Shown one piece after another: positions 9,404-18,702 of a DNA stretch of 46,131 nt (position 1 is its first letter; every line of letters begins with the position of its first letter). A program made the position numbers and the translations under genes. The notes under the pieces are model-generated. The model did not search any database. It was not told where the DNA came from and was given only the letters and a program-made list of their open reading frames with translations. The stretch is from [Mycobacterium] crassicus. GTDB taxonomy: Bacteria; Actinomycetota; Actinomycetes; Mycobacteriales; Mycobacteriaceae. Where the stretch lies: positions 2,144,326 to 2,190,456 of the forward strand of contig NZ_CP084029.1 in the NCBI RefSeq assembly GCF_020181615.1, given 5' to 3'.

Positions 9404-10504
9404 TCAGGCGACCTTGCGGCGCGGCGGTCGCGGTGAGAAGCCGCTGCCGGCCAGCGAGAACGTGCTGTGCATCAGCGCCCCGGCCCGCTCGACCAGCTTC
9501 ATGCCCTGGCTGACCGGCGGGACGTAGTGCATTCCGCTGCGGCGCCGGTCTTTCGGCGGTCCGCTGAACCACGGGGCCTCGATCAACGGTGTTTCGCCCG
9601 AGATCTTGCCCTGCTCGCGCCGGTAGCCGGCCAGCGCGCGCGGATGCAGTCGGATCTCGTCGGGCACAAGGCTGAATGCCAGGTGGCTGACCTTGCCCAG
9701 CAGTCGCAGCAGCACCTCGTCGCCCTCCGACCAGCGCAGACCGGCCTTCTCGCGCACCACCGGCTCGAACAGCCCGGCCGCCACCCAGCGCTGGGCGGCC
9801 AGCGCCGGCTTGAACATGTGGTGCCACACCGCGTCGGGCATCGGGACGAACCAGGGCTTGGGGATGCGGATGTTCAAGATGTCGATCGCGGCCTGGGTGA
9901 GCTCCAGCTCGTCCTCGCAGACCCGGTCCCAGTACTCGCAGAAGTCCTCCCAGGACTTGGGCACCGGACGCATGCTCATGCCGTACATCCGGTACCACTG
10001 CACATGCTCGTCGAAGAGCTGGCGTTTTTCGGCCAGGGTGAGCCCGCCGTCGAAATACTCGCCGAGCTTGATGATCAGCATGAAGAACGTGGCGTGCGCC
10101 CAATAGAAGGTGTCGGGGTCCAGCGCGTGATAGCGCCGGCCCTGCGCGTCGACCCCCTTGATGTCGCGGTGGTAGTCGCGGATCGCGGCGCCGGTGTGCT
10201 GGGCGCGGGCACCGTCGTAGACCACGCCCATGATCGGGTACACCGACCGCATGACCCGCTGCATGGGCTCGTTCAAGATGCTGGAGTGGTCGGTTACCCC
10301 CGCGCCCAGGCCGGGGTACATGTTCTCGATCGCGCCGATCCAAATGCCCATCACGCCGGTGCGGATGTCGCCGAAGTATTTCCAGGTCAGCGAGTCGGAG
10401 GTCAGGGGCTCCACCGCCGGGGCGGGCTTGGGAGCGGGCTTCGACTCGGTCGGGTCGACGGACTGTGACAGCAGCTCGTCGGACGTGGTCGGTGTAATGG
10501 TCAT
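9404..10504 (-). CDS. Oxygenase MpaB family protein (DUF2236), Rv1645c-like
   Basis: A 366-residue DUF2236 protein. The family includes latex-clearing oxygenase-like heme proteins and fungal MpaB. Visible family features are the segment MGVVYDGARAQHTG, the YWAHATFFMLIIKLGEYFDGG helix region with its conserved His, and WEDFCEYWDR. Cofactor and substrate here are not known. Start ATG 10504 has AGGAG 5 nt upstream; the frame stays open into the cyclase gene but only as shadow. It converges with tsnR (16 nt between stops) and diverges from the cyclase across a palindromic operator. Confidence 0.88.
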   Translation of the reverse strand: MTITPTTSDELLSQSVDPTESKPAPKPAPAVEPLTSDSLTWKYFGDIRTGVMGIWIGAIENMYPGLGAGVTDHSSILNEPMQRVMRSVYPIMGVVYDGARAQHTGAAIRDYHRDIKGVDAQGRRYHALDPDTFYWAHATFFMLIIKLGEYFDGGLTLAEKRQLFDEHVQWYRMYGMSMRPVPKSWEDFCEYWDRVCEDELELTQAAIDILNIRIPKPWFVPMPDAVWHHMFKPALAAQRWVAAGLFEPVVREKAGLRWSEGDEVLLRLLGKVSHLAFSLVPDEIRLHPRALAGYRREQGKISGETPLIEAPWFSGPPKDRRRSGMHYVPPVSQGMKLVERAGALMHSTFSLAGSGFSPRPPRRKVA

Positions 10505-10530
10505 CACGTCTCCTAATTGGGCGAACCTGA

Positions 10531-10561
10531 TACAACGATAATTGTGACAACGTTTGTTGTC
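10531..10561. promoter_or_regulatory. Palindromic operator between mpaB-like gene and cyclase
   Basis: A perfect inverted repeat GACAAC-GTTT-GTTGTC occupies 10546-10561. Just left of it is ACAA-CGATAA-TTGT. It lies 42 nt before the mpaB-like start, in the position of its promoter. The form resembles TetR-family operators, but no regulator gene lies next to it. Confidence 0.5.
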
Positions 10562-10661
10562 TACATTCTCGGGGCGCGTCGCTGCGGGTTTCTCCGACCG
10601 TGGCGTGCGCCACGTCCCACGTCGTTGCCGGTGGCCACGACGGCCACCTACTCTGAGGCGC

Positions 10662-11567
10662 ATGGACCTTGAGCCGGTCGGCGAGCAGGCTGGCGAGCTC
10701 GGGGAGGCGGGGGAGACTCTCGAGGAGATCCGCGTGAGTCGCCGCCGATCGTTCTCGCTCGAAGACGCAGCAGCGTGGTTGAACCGCACGACCAACGACA
10801 CCCGTGTGGTGGACCTGGTGCGCCGGATGCGCCAGTCCCTGCCCGGCGACCCGGACTTCGGCGACCCGCTCTCGACGGCCGGAGACAGCGGACCGCAGAC
10901 CGCGGCGCGGGCGGCAGACCGCTTGATGGGTGATCGGTCCGCGGCGTCGCGTGAGGTGAGCCTGGGCGCCCTGCAGGTCTGGCAGGCACTGACCCAACGG
11001 ATGTCACGGGCGCCGGCCAACGCGGAGTCGACGTTGGTCTTCACCGACCTGGTCGGTTTCTCGTCGTGGTCGTTGCGATCGGGGGATGACGCCACCCTCA
11101 CCCTGTTGCGGCGGGTGTCGCAGGCGGTGGAGCCGCCGCTGCTGGATGCCGGTGGCCGGATCGTCAAGCGGATGGGCGACGGGCTGATGGCGGTGTTCCG
11201 CGATCCACTGGTGGCGGTGGCCGCGGTGCTGCAGGCGCAGGAGGCCATCGAAACGGTCGAGGTCAACGGTCATACCCCGCGGATGCGGGCCGGTATCCAC
11301 ACCGGCCGGCCGCAACGGCTCGCCGACGACTGGCTGGGTGTGGACGTCAACATCGCCGCACGGGTCATGGACCGGGCCGTCAAGGGCGGCATCGTGGTGT
11401 CCGGGCCGACCCTGGAGCGCATCGATCCCGCCGACCTCGAAGACCTGGGTGTGGTTGCCAAGCGGGCGCGTCGCCAGGTGCTGACCGCCAAGACCAGCGG
11501 TGTTCCGGCCGACTTGACGATGTACCGGCTCAAGGTGGTTCGCCGGGAGCGTGCGGCCGAGGATTGA
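10662..11567 (+). CDS. Class III adenylate/guanylate cyclase, Rv1647-like
   Basis: A 301-residue soluble cyclase. Residues ~1-115 form a helical N-terminal part. The catalytic domain shows the metal-binding TLVFTDLVGFSSWS, the second metal/loop motif KRMGDGLMAVF, and the transition-state Asn/Arg pair in VDVNIAARV. It should make cyclic AMP as a homodimer. M. tuberculosis Rv1647 is a characterised adenylyl cyclase and sits in the same place. ATG 10662 has GAGG close upstream; TACTCT (10649-10654) 7 nt before the start could equally be the -10 of a leaderless message. No transmembrane segment is visible. Confidence 0.9.
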   Translation: MDLEPVGEQAGELGEAGETLEEIRVSRRRSFSLEDAAAWLNRTTNDTRVVDLVRRMRQSLPGDPDFGDPLSTAGDSGPQTAARAADRLMGDRSAASREVSLGALQVWQALTQRMSRAPANAESTLVFTDLVGFSSWSLRSGDDATLTLLRRVSQAVEPPLLDAGGRIVKRMGDGLMAVFRDPLVAVAAVLQAQEAIETVEVNGHTPRMRAGIHTGRPQRLADDWLGVDVNIAARVMDRAVKGGIVVSGPTLERIDPADLEDLGVVAKRARRQVLTAKTSGVPADLTMYRLKVVRRERAAED

Positions 11568-11626
11568 TCCCCGCGCGCTCGAGTGTGCATGAGTCCGCTC
11601 GGGTGGAAGAACCCCGTTTCTTGGAA

Positions 11627-11661
11627 TAGTCTGCGTGAGCAAAGTAACTGTTTAAGCAGTT
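11627..11661 (+). promoter_or_regulatory. Candidate promoter and inverted repeat upstream of the PGRS gene
   Basis: TAGTCT at 11627-11632 fits a -10. Ten to thirty bases downstream is the inverted repeat AACTG-TTTAAG-CAGTT (11646-11661), in the 5' untranslated region, where it could be an operator or a leader hairpin. The -35 is not clear. Confidence 0.35.
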
Positions 11662-11697
11662 CTACTCAGGTCGTCTTCAGTGCAGAAGCGGGGAATT

Positions 11698-14600
11698 ATG
11701 TCAGGTCGGGAGCAGCGTCGGAACAACCGTGGCAGGACGGGCAACCGGCTGGTCGGTGCCGGTAGCACGGTGGCGGCGTTCCTGGCGTTCGGGATGGCCC
11801 CGCTGGCCACGGCTCCGACGGCGAGGGCCGATCTGGACTTCGACTGGCTGACCGATCTGTTCACCCCGGCCTCAGACTCGGCCTCCTGGTGGGACACCAG
11901 CACCTGGGACTCCACAGCGTGGGACATCAGCTCGTGGTTCGCTTCGGCCGACCCGGGTATGGCCGCCGCGGCTCCCGCGTTCGACATGACCTCGCTGTGG
12001 AACGCGCTGTTCTACCAGCCGATGTACAACGCGATGGACGCCTGGGTGTCGAACTCAGCGAACGCGCCGATTGTCAACATGATCAACAGCTGGGCTCCCG
12101 AGGGCTCGATCTACCTTGGGGACGGTGCCGCCGGCACGGCGGACCACGTCAACGGTGGTGCCGGCGGGTTGTGGTTCGGCGACGGCGGGGCCGGTTTCGC
12201 CGGCGCCGACGGTGGCGCGGCAGGTAACGGCGGCGCTGCCGGGATGTTCGGTAATGGCGGTGTCGGCGGTGCCGGTTGGGCCGGTGAGGCCGGCGGTAAC
12301 GGCGGTACGGGCGGCACGATCATGGGTATCGGCGGCGCCGGCGGTGCCGGTGGCATGGGCGGCAACGGTGGCGACGGTGGCGCCGCTATAGGCTGGCTGT
12401 TCGGTATCGGTGGCGCGGGCGGTGCCGGTGGTGCTGGCGATGCCGGTGCGCAGGGCGACGTCGGAACGTGGCTCAACGGTGGCACCGGGGTGGGTGAGGT
12501 CGGTGGCGACGGCATCCACGGTGGCACGGGCGGCAACGGTGGCGCCGCAACAAAGGCGATGTTCGGCAGCGGTGGCGCCGGCGGCGCGGGTGGTGCTGGC
12601 GGCGCTGGCGGCCAGGGTGGTACCGGTGCGGCCGGGGACGACGACAACCACGACGGTGGTACCGGGGGTACCGGTGGTGTCGGCGGCAACGGCGGCGTGG
12701 GCGGTAAGGGCGGCGATGGCAGTTCGCTGGGCACCAAGGGCGCGGACGGCGCTGCCAGCGATGTCAACGGTGATGGCGGCAAGGGCGGTACCGGTGGTGT
12801 CGGCGTCGACGACGACGGTGTTCACGGACCCGGTGTCGGGGGTAACGGCGGCACCGGCGGCAGCGGTGGCGTGAATGGCAACGGTGGCACCGGCGGTACC
12901 GGTGGCGCCGGTGGTGTCAGCGGCACCAACGCTGGCGACCACGGCGGCGTCGGCGGCGGCGGCGGCGACGGTGGGGCCAGTGGCACCGCGGCGGGTAATG
13001 CCGGCAACGGTGGTGTCGGTGGTGTCGGTGGCGCCGGGCACGCCGGGGAGAAGGGCACCGACGGCACAGCCGGGACCGTTGGTCAGAACGACGGCAAGGG
13101 CACCGACGGCATGGCGGGTGGCAACGGCTTCGACGGTGGTACCGGCGGCAAGGGCGGCGTGGCCGGCGAGCTCCTGAATGAGGTCGGCAAAGCGGGCAAC
13201 AGTGGCAATGGTGGTGCCGGAGGCGCCGGCGGTGCCGTTGGTGCGGGCGGTGACGGCGGCAATGGTGCCGCGGGCGTCTGGGGCAACAACGGTTCCGGTG
13301 GCCAGGACGGTGCTGGCGGTGACGGCGGTCAGGCTGGCGCCAACGGGACAGAGGGCGGCAAGGGTGGCGCGGGTGGCGCCGGTGGCGGTTCCGGTGAGAA
13401 CGCCGGTGCCACTGGCGTGGCGGGTGTCGATGGCAGCGACAACACGCCTGAACAAGGCAGCAATGGCGGTGCCGGTGGTAAGGGCGCTGATGCCGACGCA
13501 ACCCACGCGGACGGGGCCAACGGCGGTAACGGTGCCGACGGTGTCTTCGGCGGTAATGGTGGGGCCGGCGGCGCTGGTGGCGCTGCAACGACCGGCGACG
13601 GCGGTAACGGCGGTAACGGTGGCGTCGGTGGCGCGGGTTCCAAGAGCGATGGCGGTAATGGCGGCGCCGGTGGTGCCGGCGGTGCCTCGGTCTCCGGCGA
13701 CGGCGGTAGCGGCGGCGCCGGCGGCAAGGGCGGTGCCGGCGATCACGGCCTTACCGGTTCCGTGGGCGACGCCGGGGACCTCGGCACCAACAATGGCGCC
13801 GGCGGCAATGGCGGCAACGGCGGCACCGGCTTCGACGGCGGCAAGGGCGGCGCGGGCGGCAATGGCGGCGTGTCGGCGTCCGGTACCGATGGCGTGAACG
13901 GCAACGGCGGCGATGGCGGCGCCGGCGGTCAGGGCGGCGCCGGCGGCAACGGTGGCGACGGCGCCAACGGTGACTGGGACCGCAAGGGCCAGTACGGCTT
14001 CGGCTCGGGCGGCCAGGGCGGCAATGCCGGTAACGGCGGTGCGGCTGGTAAGGGCGGCGATGCGGGTGTTGCAGGCACCGGCGGCACCGGTGGCGAAGCC
14101 GGCACCGACGGCGCGGACGGCGTAGGGGTTACCTCCGGCGCGCAGGGCGGCAACGGCGGCGACGGCGCCGCCAGCGATGAACTCCACCAGAACGGTGGGG
14201 CCGGCGGTGACGGCGGCAACGGCGGGACTAACGGCGACGGCGGTAATGGCGGCGCGGGTGCCGACGGCGCCCCCACCGCTGAAACCGGCAACGCGACCAC
14301 CGGCGGTAATGGTGGTGCCGGCGGTAATGGTGGTGCCGGCGGCACCGCTACCGGTAACGGTGGTACCGGAGGTGACGGCGGCCATGCTTCCCCCAGTCCA
14401 CTTACCGACGACCCTGGCACCCTGACCAAGGGCGGTAATGGTGGCGCGGGCGGCAAGGGCGGCGGCGCGACCAACGGCGAAGGCGGTGACGGCGGCCATG
14501 GCGGCGACGCCGGCGAGGGCACCCAGTACGGCGGCGCCGGGGGCGCCGGTGGTGCGGGCGGCGCGGTCACCGGTGCGGGCGACGGCGGTAAGGGTGGCGA

Positions 14601-15714
14601 CGGCGGCGCGGGCGCCGCCGCGACCGGCTGGAAGTCCGACGGCACCTGGGGCATCGACGGCTTCACCAACAAGTTCGGAGCGGGCACCATCCTCGGCGTC
14701 TCGGGCGCCGGCGGCGCCGGCGGTGCCGGTGGTGCAGCGACCACGGGCAACGGCGGCGACGGAGGTGCTGGCGGGGCCGGTGGCGCTGCCGACGAAAACG
14801 CGACAGGCACCCAGGTCATCTGGGGCGGTGCCGGCGGTAACGGCGGTGCGGGTGGTGCGGCCACCGTCCCCGCTGGTACCGCCGATGCTCCGGCCCCCGA
14901 CAGCGGCAACGGCGGCGCAGGCGGTGCCGGCGGTGCGGGCGGCGAAGGCACCATCACCGGCGGCAGCGGCGGTAATGGCGGTGCCGGCGGAGCCAGCACC
15001 AGTGGCACCGGTGGCAAGGGTGGCGCTGGCGGCGATGGTGTCGAGGGCTCCGGCTGGAATGACGTCAATGGCAGCGTGACCGGCAAGGGCCAGATCCTCG
15101 GATTCGGTGGCAGCGGTGGCAACGGCGGCGCCGGGGGTAACGGCGCAACCGGCGGCAGCGGCGGTGACGGCGGTAAAGGCTTCGACGGCATCAACGGCGG
15201 TAACAAGTTCGGCTCCGGCGGCACCGGCGGCAAGGGCGGGGCTGGCGGCACCGGCACTACCGGCGACGGCGGCAACGGCGGCAATGGCGGAGACAGCGGC
15301 GGCGGGAGCTGGCGCGCCCAGACCGGCGGCGCTGGGGGAGCGGGCGGTAACAGCACCAGCGGTACCGGCGGTATCGGCGGAGACGGTGGTAACGGCGGCA
15401 GTCTGACCAGCAATGGCGGCACCGCCCCGACCAACGCCGGCAAGCCCGTCCAGGTCGGCGCCGGTGGTGCGGGCGGCGCCGGTGGCAACAGCGCCGCTAC
15501 CGACCCCGGTGGAGCAGGCGGTAACGGTGGTAATGGTGGCGACGGTACGGGCACCATCAAGGGTGGTACCGGCGGCACCGGCGGCACCGGCGGTGCATCC
15601 GGCTCGGTGAAGGCCACCGCTCCCGCCAGTCCCGTCGCTCCCACCACCACGACCGGCGGTGAGGGTGTCCAGGGTGGTGCCGGGGCTACGCCCGCACCCC
15701 CGGCCGGCAGCTAA
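11698..15714 (+). CDS. Secreted PGRS-repeat protein without a PE domain
   Basis: About 1338 residues. Residues 1-44 are a Sec-type signal peptide (basic start, hydrophobic [18 protein letters not shown], cleavage after ARA). Residues ~45-145 are a Trp/Asp/Ser-rich domain ([30 protein letters not shown]). From ~147 to the end it is glycine-rich GGxGGxGG repeat as in PE_PGRS proteins, with motifs such as [11 protein letters not shown]. No PE domain is present, so export should be by Sec rather than ESX-5. The cell-envelope role is unknown. ATG 11698 was preferred over GTG 11680 because GGGGA lies just upstream and the basic start fits a signal peptide. A terminator follows directly. Long open frames on the other strands across the repeats are artefacts. 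Confidence 0.85.
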   Translation: MSGREQRRNNRGRTGNRLVGAGSTVAAFLAFGMAPLATAPTARADLDFDWLTDLFTPASDSASWWDTSTWDSTAWDISSWFASADPGMAAAAPAFDMTSLWNALFYQPMYNAMDAWVSNSANAPIVNMINSWAPEGSIYLGDGAAGTADHVNGGAGGLWFGDGGAGFAGADGGAAGNGGAAGMFGNGGVGGAGWAGEAGGNGGTGGTIMGIGGAGGAGGMGGNGGDGGAAIGWLFGIGGAGGAGGAGDAGAQGDVGTWLNGGTGVGEVGGDGIHGGTGGNGGAATKAMFGSGGAGGAGGAGGAGGQGGTGAAGDDDNHDGGTGGTGGVGGNGGVGGKGGDGSSLGTKGADGAASDVNGDGGKGGTGGVGVDDDGVHGPGVGGNGGTGGSGGVNGNGGTGGTGGAGGVSGTNAGDHGGVGGGGGDGGASGTAAGNAGNGGVGGVGGAGHAGEKGTDGTAGTVGQNDGKGTDGMAGGNGFDGGTGGKGGVAGELLNEVGKAGNSGNGGAGGAGGAVGAGGDGGNGAAGVWGNNGSGGQDGAGGDGGQAGANGTEGGKGGAGGAGGGSGENAGATGVAGVDGSDNTPEQGSNGGAGGKGADADATHADGANGGNGADGVFGGNGGAGGAGGAATTGDGGNGGNGGVGGAGSKSDGGNGGAGGAGGASVSGDGGSGGAGGKGGAGDHGLTGSVGDAGDLGTNNGAGGNGGNGGTGFDGGKGGAGGNGGVSASGTDGVNGNGGDGGAGGQGGAGGNGGDGANGDWDRKGQYGFGSGGQGGNAGNGGAAGKGGDAGVAGTGGTGGEAGTDGADGVGVTSGAQGGNGGDGAASDELHQNGGAGGDGGNGGTNGDGGNGGAGADGAPTAETGNATTGGNGGAGGNGGAGGTATGNGGTGGDGGHASPSPLTDDPGTLTKGGNGGAGGKGGGATNGEGGDGGHGGDAGEGTQYGGAGGAGGAGGAVTGAGDGGKGGDGGAGAAATGWKSDGTWGIDGFTNKFGAGTILGVSGAGGAGGAGGAATTGNGGDGGAGGAGGAADENATGTQVIWGGAGGNGGAGGAATVPAGTADAPAPDSGNGGAGGAGGAGGEGTITGGSGGNGGAGGASTSGTGGKGGAGGDGVEGSGWNDVNGSVTGKGQILGFGGSGGNGGAGGNGATGGSGGDGGKGFDGINGGNKFGSGGTGGKGGAGGTGTTGDGGNGGNGGDSGGGSWRAQTGGAGGAGGNSTSGTGGIGGDGGNGGSLTSNGGTAPTNAGKPVQVGAGGAGGAGGNSAATDPGGAGGNGGNGGDGTGTIKGGTGGTGGTGGASGSVKATAPASPVAPTTTTGGEGVQGGAGATPAPPAGS

Positions 15715-15730
15715 ACCCAACGACCGAAAA

Positions 15731-15756
15731 CCCCGCACACCATGTGCGGGGTTTTT
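15731..15756 (+). terminator. Intrinsic terminator of the PGRS gene
   Basis: Perfect 8-bp stem CCCCGCAC (15731-15738) and GTGCGGGG (15744-15751) with loop ACCAT and five T residues, preceded by AAAA so that it is near-symmetrical. It begins 17 nt after the PGRS stop. Confidence 0.88.
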
Positions 15757-15781
15757 CGCTGTCACGGAGCCGACAGACTCC

Positions 15782-15862
15782 GTAGTGGTAGCGGGCTACG
15801 AGGGTCTCGACCCCGTTGTCGGTGGCCCGATAGAAGAGCCGTTGTTCGCCGGCGCCACGACG
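15782..15862 (-). pseudogene. Remnant of a RelK/YoeB toxin gene (last 27 codons)
   Basis: The minus strand encodes 27 residues running RRGAGEQRLFYRATDNG...ARYHY. By eye about 16 of them match the C-terminus of the intact toxin at 18154-18411 ([17 protein letters not shown]...ARYHY). The stop codon after ...YHY is lost (GGA instead of TGA), and nothing upstream of the RR pair remains. Homology breaks exactly at the large palindrome at 15858-15900. It is a decayed second copy, not a functional gene. Confidence 0.75.
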
Positions 15863-15900
15863 TGATGGGCGTCACGTGACGTCACACGCCGATCACGTCG
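15858..15900. repeat. 43-bp interrupted palindrome
   Basis: Outer arms CGACGTGAT (15858-15866) and ATCACGTCG (15892-15900) match perfectly. Inner arms GGCGT (15868-15872) and ACGCC (15886-15890) continue the symmetry, around a core containing the palindrome GTGACGTCAC (15876-15885). It could be an operator for the secreted protein gene at 16051, a cruciform, or the scar of the event that truncated the toxin. Confidence 0.7.
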
Positions 15901-16050
15901 TGACGAACATGAATATCTACTTACCAAGTTCCGCGAAATATCTGGACACCCGGCATTTCGAGGAGTACTTTCCGGGTATTACTGAATAGTAACCATCTGA
16001 CCGGTCGGGTGTAACGAAACAGAATCCTGAGCGAACCGGAGGTGCTTTAG
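15901..16050. other. Upstream region of the repeat-protein gene
   Basis: AT-rich relative to its surroundings, without an open frame of note. It ends in a good ribosome binding site, GGAGGTG, 7 nt before the ATG at 16051. A single promoter could not be fixed; TATTAC and TAGTAA-like -10 candidates lie at about 15977-15992. Confidence 0.35.
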
Positions 16051-18048
16051 ATGAATCGTTATATCTGGCTGGCTGCTGTGGTCACAGCAGGCGGTGGCCT
16101 GGCGGTCGTCGCTTTCCTGCAAGCTGCCGCCGCCGTTGCTGACCCGAGTGACACCGGCTCTGACGCCGGCTTCACGATCGGCAACCTCGCCTTCAACGAC
16201 CCGGTAGGCACCGTGCTGGGTACCCAGACTGCCGGGTACCAATCATTCGACCCACTGTTTTCCAACGCACCACTGCTGGCCCTGGGCGGCGACAACGCGA
16301 TCATCCTGTCGTTAGGCTCGCAGGGGTTCACGGTCGAGGACAGTAGCGGCGCCACGCTCGGCACGGTCGCCACCCAGGTCAACGTGCAGGACCTGTTGAG
16401 CATCGACTCGGCGCAGTTCACCGTCACCAGCACCGATCCGGCCACCGGCCTTACGGCGACTCAACTCGCTGAGTTGCCCGCCGACGGCACCGTCTACAGC
16501 ATCACCAACATCGGCGGTGGATTCGCCAACGTCTATGAAGCCGTCCCGAACGCCGGCGGTACTGCCGCGTCGAAAATTACCGACACCCTGTTGACGCCGT
16601 TCGGCAACTTCGCTATGCCGACCTCCTATGACGCCATCGCGCCGGCTAACCCGATCGCCCCACTCGACGCGCTCGGCGTGACGTCAGGTGCCACCGGCCT
16701 CAGCGACAACGCATTCACCATCGGCAGCACCACGTTCGATCCCGGTAGCGACGGGTTGAACGCCCTTTCTCTCAACGCGGGCGCCATTGCACCGTTGTTG
16801 AATCTCAACTTGGGCTCGCTCAGTGCGTCGTCGACCTTTGCGAACCCGGGCCCGATGGAAAACTTCGCGGTGTACAGCGGCGCCACCGACGCGGGCTCCG
16901 CCTACACGTCCATGAACAATTTGGACCTGTTGGGCATCGTCAACGGCACGCAGTTCACCGTGCAAGCCATCAACCCGACCGGTACCGCTGTAGACAATGC
17001 CCTGACCAACAGCGGCCTTGATTTCAGCAACGCCGGCTTCAACGCAAACGACCTGGCAAACGCACTGGTCACCGTTCCGCTTGGCAAGAACTTCGGCATA
17101 CCGGCCTACGCCCCGCTCGATTTCAATGGGGACATCACCGGCCAAGACGTGACCGCCCAGCTTGCCCACAACGGTTTCAGTTTGGGTACCAGCGGTATCA
17201 GCGCCAGTGACATCGCCGGTGTGTTGAACACGGTCAGCACCGCGGGCTTGCCGGTGGACGGCACCGTCTACAGCGTCACCGACCTGGGTGGCGGTTTCGA
17301 GAACGTCTACCAGGCCATCCCCGGCACCGGCGGCGGTGCGGCGACCCTCTCCGACACCTTCGTCACGCCGTTCGGCAACTTCAACGTGCCGACGTCCTAT
17401 GACGCCACCGCGCCGATGAATCCGGGCGCCCCATTCGAGGCACTCGGTAGCGCGCTCAGCAGCGCCGGCCTCAGCGACAACGCGTTCACCCTCGACGGAA
17501 CCACATTCGATCCGGGCAGCACCGGATTCAGCCCGGTCTACGCGATTATCGGTATCGCACCCTTGCTGGAGATCAGCGGAGCCAACCTCCTCGGCCACCC
17601 GCTAGTCACCCAGAGCGGCGTCGAAATGTACGACAGTAGCGGTGCCGACCTGGGTACGGTCACCTTCGGTGAGAACGTCTCGAACATCTTCGGCATCGAG
17701 ACCTCGCAGCTCACCGTCAGCGCGGTCGACGCTGCAACGGGCCTGACCGCGGCGCAGACCGCTGAACTACCGGTGGACGGCACGGTTTATAGCGTCGCCA
17801 ACCTCGGGAGCGGCTGGGAGAACGTCTACGAGGCTATCCCGGGTTCGGGTACGACCACCGGGGCCACTATCACCGACACGTTGATTACCCCGTTCGGCAA
17901 CATGGACCTGTCGTCGCTCTTCGGGAGCTGGGACGCCACCGCGCCGCTCGACGTCGGCGATGCCGTGGACGGGGTGAATGCCGGAAGCAGCGCCGCGGCC
18001 GACGCGATGGCCGGCTTCGACCTGTTCGACCCGAGCACCTGGTTCTGA
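16051..18048 (+). CDS. Secreted protein with three internal repeats, unknown function
   Basis: 665 residues with a Sec signal peptide (MNRYIWLAAVV..., cleavage after about AVA-D, residue ~30) and no lipobox. The rest is built from repeats. The unit core LP[AV]DGTVYS[IV]..[LI]G.G[FW].NVY.A[IV]P starts at residues ~142, ~400 and ~573, and each core is followed by an acidic stretch and T[PF]FGN. A second repeated element, GLSDNAFT..TTFDPGS, is at ~215 and ~473. The composition is Asn/Asp/Thr/Gly-rich with almost no Lys, Cys or His, typical of exported beta-rich adhesin-like or surface-layer-like proteins. I do not recognise a named family. It stands alone between the toxin remnant and the relJK pair, with a strong ribosome binding site. 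Confidence 0.8.
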   Translation: MNRYIWLAAVVTAGGGLAVVAFLQAAAAVADPSDTGSDAGFTIGNLAFNDPVGTVLGTQTAGYQSFDPLFSNAPLLALGGDNAIILSLGSQGFTVEDSSGATLGTVATQVNVQDLLSIDSAQFTVTSTDPATGLTATQLAELPADGTVYSITNIGGGFANVYEAVPNAGGTAASKITDTLLTPFGNFAMPTSYDAIAPANPIAPLDALGVTSGATGLSDNAFTIGSTTFDPGSDGLNALSLNAGAIAPLLNLNLGSLSASSTFANPGPMENFAVYSGATDAGSAYTSMNNLDLLGIVNGTQFTVQAINPTGTAVDNALTNSGLDFSNAGFNANDLANALVTVPLGKNFGIPAYAPLDFNGDITGQDVTAQLAHNGFSLGTSGISASDIAGVLNTVSTAGLPVDGTVYSVTDLGGGFENVYQAIPGTGGGAATLSDTFVTPFGNFNVPTSYDATAPMNPGAPFEALGSALSSAGLSDNAFTLDGTTFDPGSTGFSPVYAIIGIAPLLEISGANLLGHPLVTQSGVEMYDSSGADLGTVTFGENVSNIFGIETSQLTVSAVDAATGLTAAQTAELPVDGTVYSVANLGSGWENVYEAIPGSGTTTGATITDTLITPFGNMDLSSLFGSWDATAPLDVGDAVDGVNAGSSAAADAMAGFDLFDPSTWF

Positions 18049-18153
18049 TCGGGCCGACACCAGCGATATGCACTGGCCCTTTCCGGTGTCGGCTGCGATC
18101 AGCACTGCGGAGGCAAGCGCACAAGGCTGCCGCCAGCAGCGACTAGCGCCAGG

Positions 18154-18411
18154 TCAGTAGTGGTACCGAGCCTTGAGGATCTTGACCTCGTCGTCGGTAG
18201 CCCGATAGACGAGCCGGTGTTGGTCGTCGATGCGACGTGACCAATATTCGGACAGCTCGCCCTTCAGCGGTTCGGGTTTGCCGATCCCGTCGAACGGTTC
18301 CCGCTGGATCTCGGCGATCAGTCTGACGATCCGGCGAGCCAGCTTCAGATCGGCGCCGCGCCAGAACAGGAAGTCCTCCCAGCCGGCGGGATCGAAGCGG
18401 ATGCTTCTCAC
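18154..18411 (-). CDS. relK: Toxin RelK (YoeB/Txe family mRNA interferase)
   Basis: 85 residues. It closely resembles M. tuberculosis RelK (Rv3358) and E. coli YoeB: FDPxxWEDFLFW start, [19 protein letters not shown] middle and the conserved C-terminal [15 protein letters not shown]...ARYHY. YoeB toxins bind the ribosomal A site and cut mRNA; the catalytic Glu/Arg/His set in the central and C-terminal strands appears intact, so it is likely active. ATG 18411 overlaps the antitoxin stop by 4 nt, the usual antitoxin-first arrangement. A degenerate second copy lies at 15782-15862. Confidence 0.93.
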   Translation of the reverse strand: MRSIRFDPAGWEDFLFWRGADLKLARRIVRLIAEIQREPFDGIGKPEPLKGELSEYWSRRIDDQHRLVYRATDDEVKILKARYHY

Positions 18412-18683
18412 GCCTCGCCGCCAGCCATCTCCCGTAGCTCATCGATCGACGTGGCCGGGGTGGCCTGCCCCTCCCGGTCGCGCGCGACGGCCTCCATGAG
18501 TCGTCGGGCGTTCTCCGGAGACCGCAACAGGTAGACCGTTTCCTGCCAGGAGTCGTAGTCGTCTGCGGACATCAACACGGCGTCGCCGCCTCGCGAGGTG
18601 ATGCGCACGGGCTGGTGATCGGTGTTGACCTGCTCCAGTAGCGGGAACAGCTGCTTGCGGGCTTCGCTTGCGCTGATGGACAC
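18408..18683 (-). CDS. relJ: Antitoxin RelJ (Phd/YefM family)
   Basis: About 91 residues: [19 protein letters not shown]-terminal DNA-binding dimer domain, [22 protein letters not shown] core, and a C-terminal toxin-binding tail ending [10 protein letters not shown]. It matches M. tuberculosis RelJ (Rv3357) almost residue for residue in the core. It neutralises RelK and represses the operon. The start is GTG 18683, where AGGGG lies 6 nt upstream and the protein lines up with RelJ. In-frame ATG 18698 (five codons longer) has no RBS. Confidence 0.92.
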   Translation of the reverse strand: MSISASEARKQLFPLLEQVNTDHQPVRITSRGGDAVLMSADDYDSWQETVYLLRSPENARRLMEAVARDREGQATPATSIDELREMAGGEA

Positions 18684-18702
18684 CGTCACCCCTGACATGA
18701 CA

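Noticed and set aside
9388..9411. GCCT-GATTC-AGGC hairpin between tsnR and the MpaB-like gene as a terminator
   Set aside because: Only a 4-bp stem with no T tract, and it overlaps the MpaB-like stop codon.
12140..15700. Short periodic repeats that could be mistaken for a CRISPR or tandem-repeat array
   Set aside because: The period is codon-based (Gly-Gly-x) and in frame with a secreted protein; no constant repeat with unique spacers.
12055..15765. Very long open frames on the minus strand (1236 and 573 residues) and other plus frames across the PGRS gene
   Set aside because: They mirror the GGC/GGT-rich repeat and read as Ala/Thr/Val- or Pro-rich low-complexity; no ribosome binding sites or domains. 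They are shadows.
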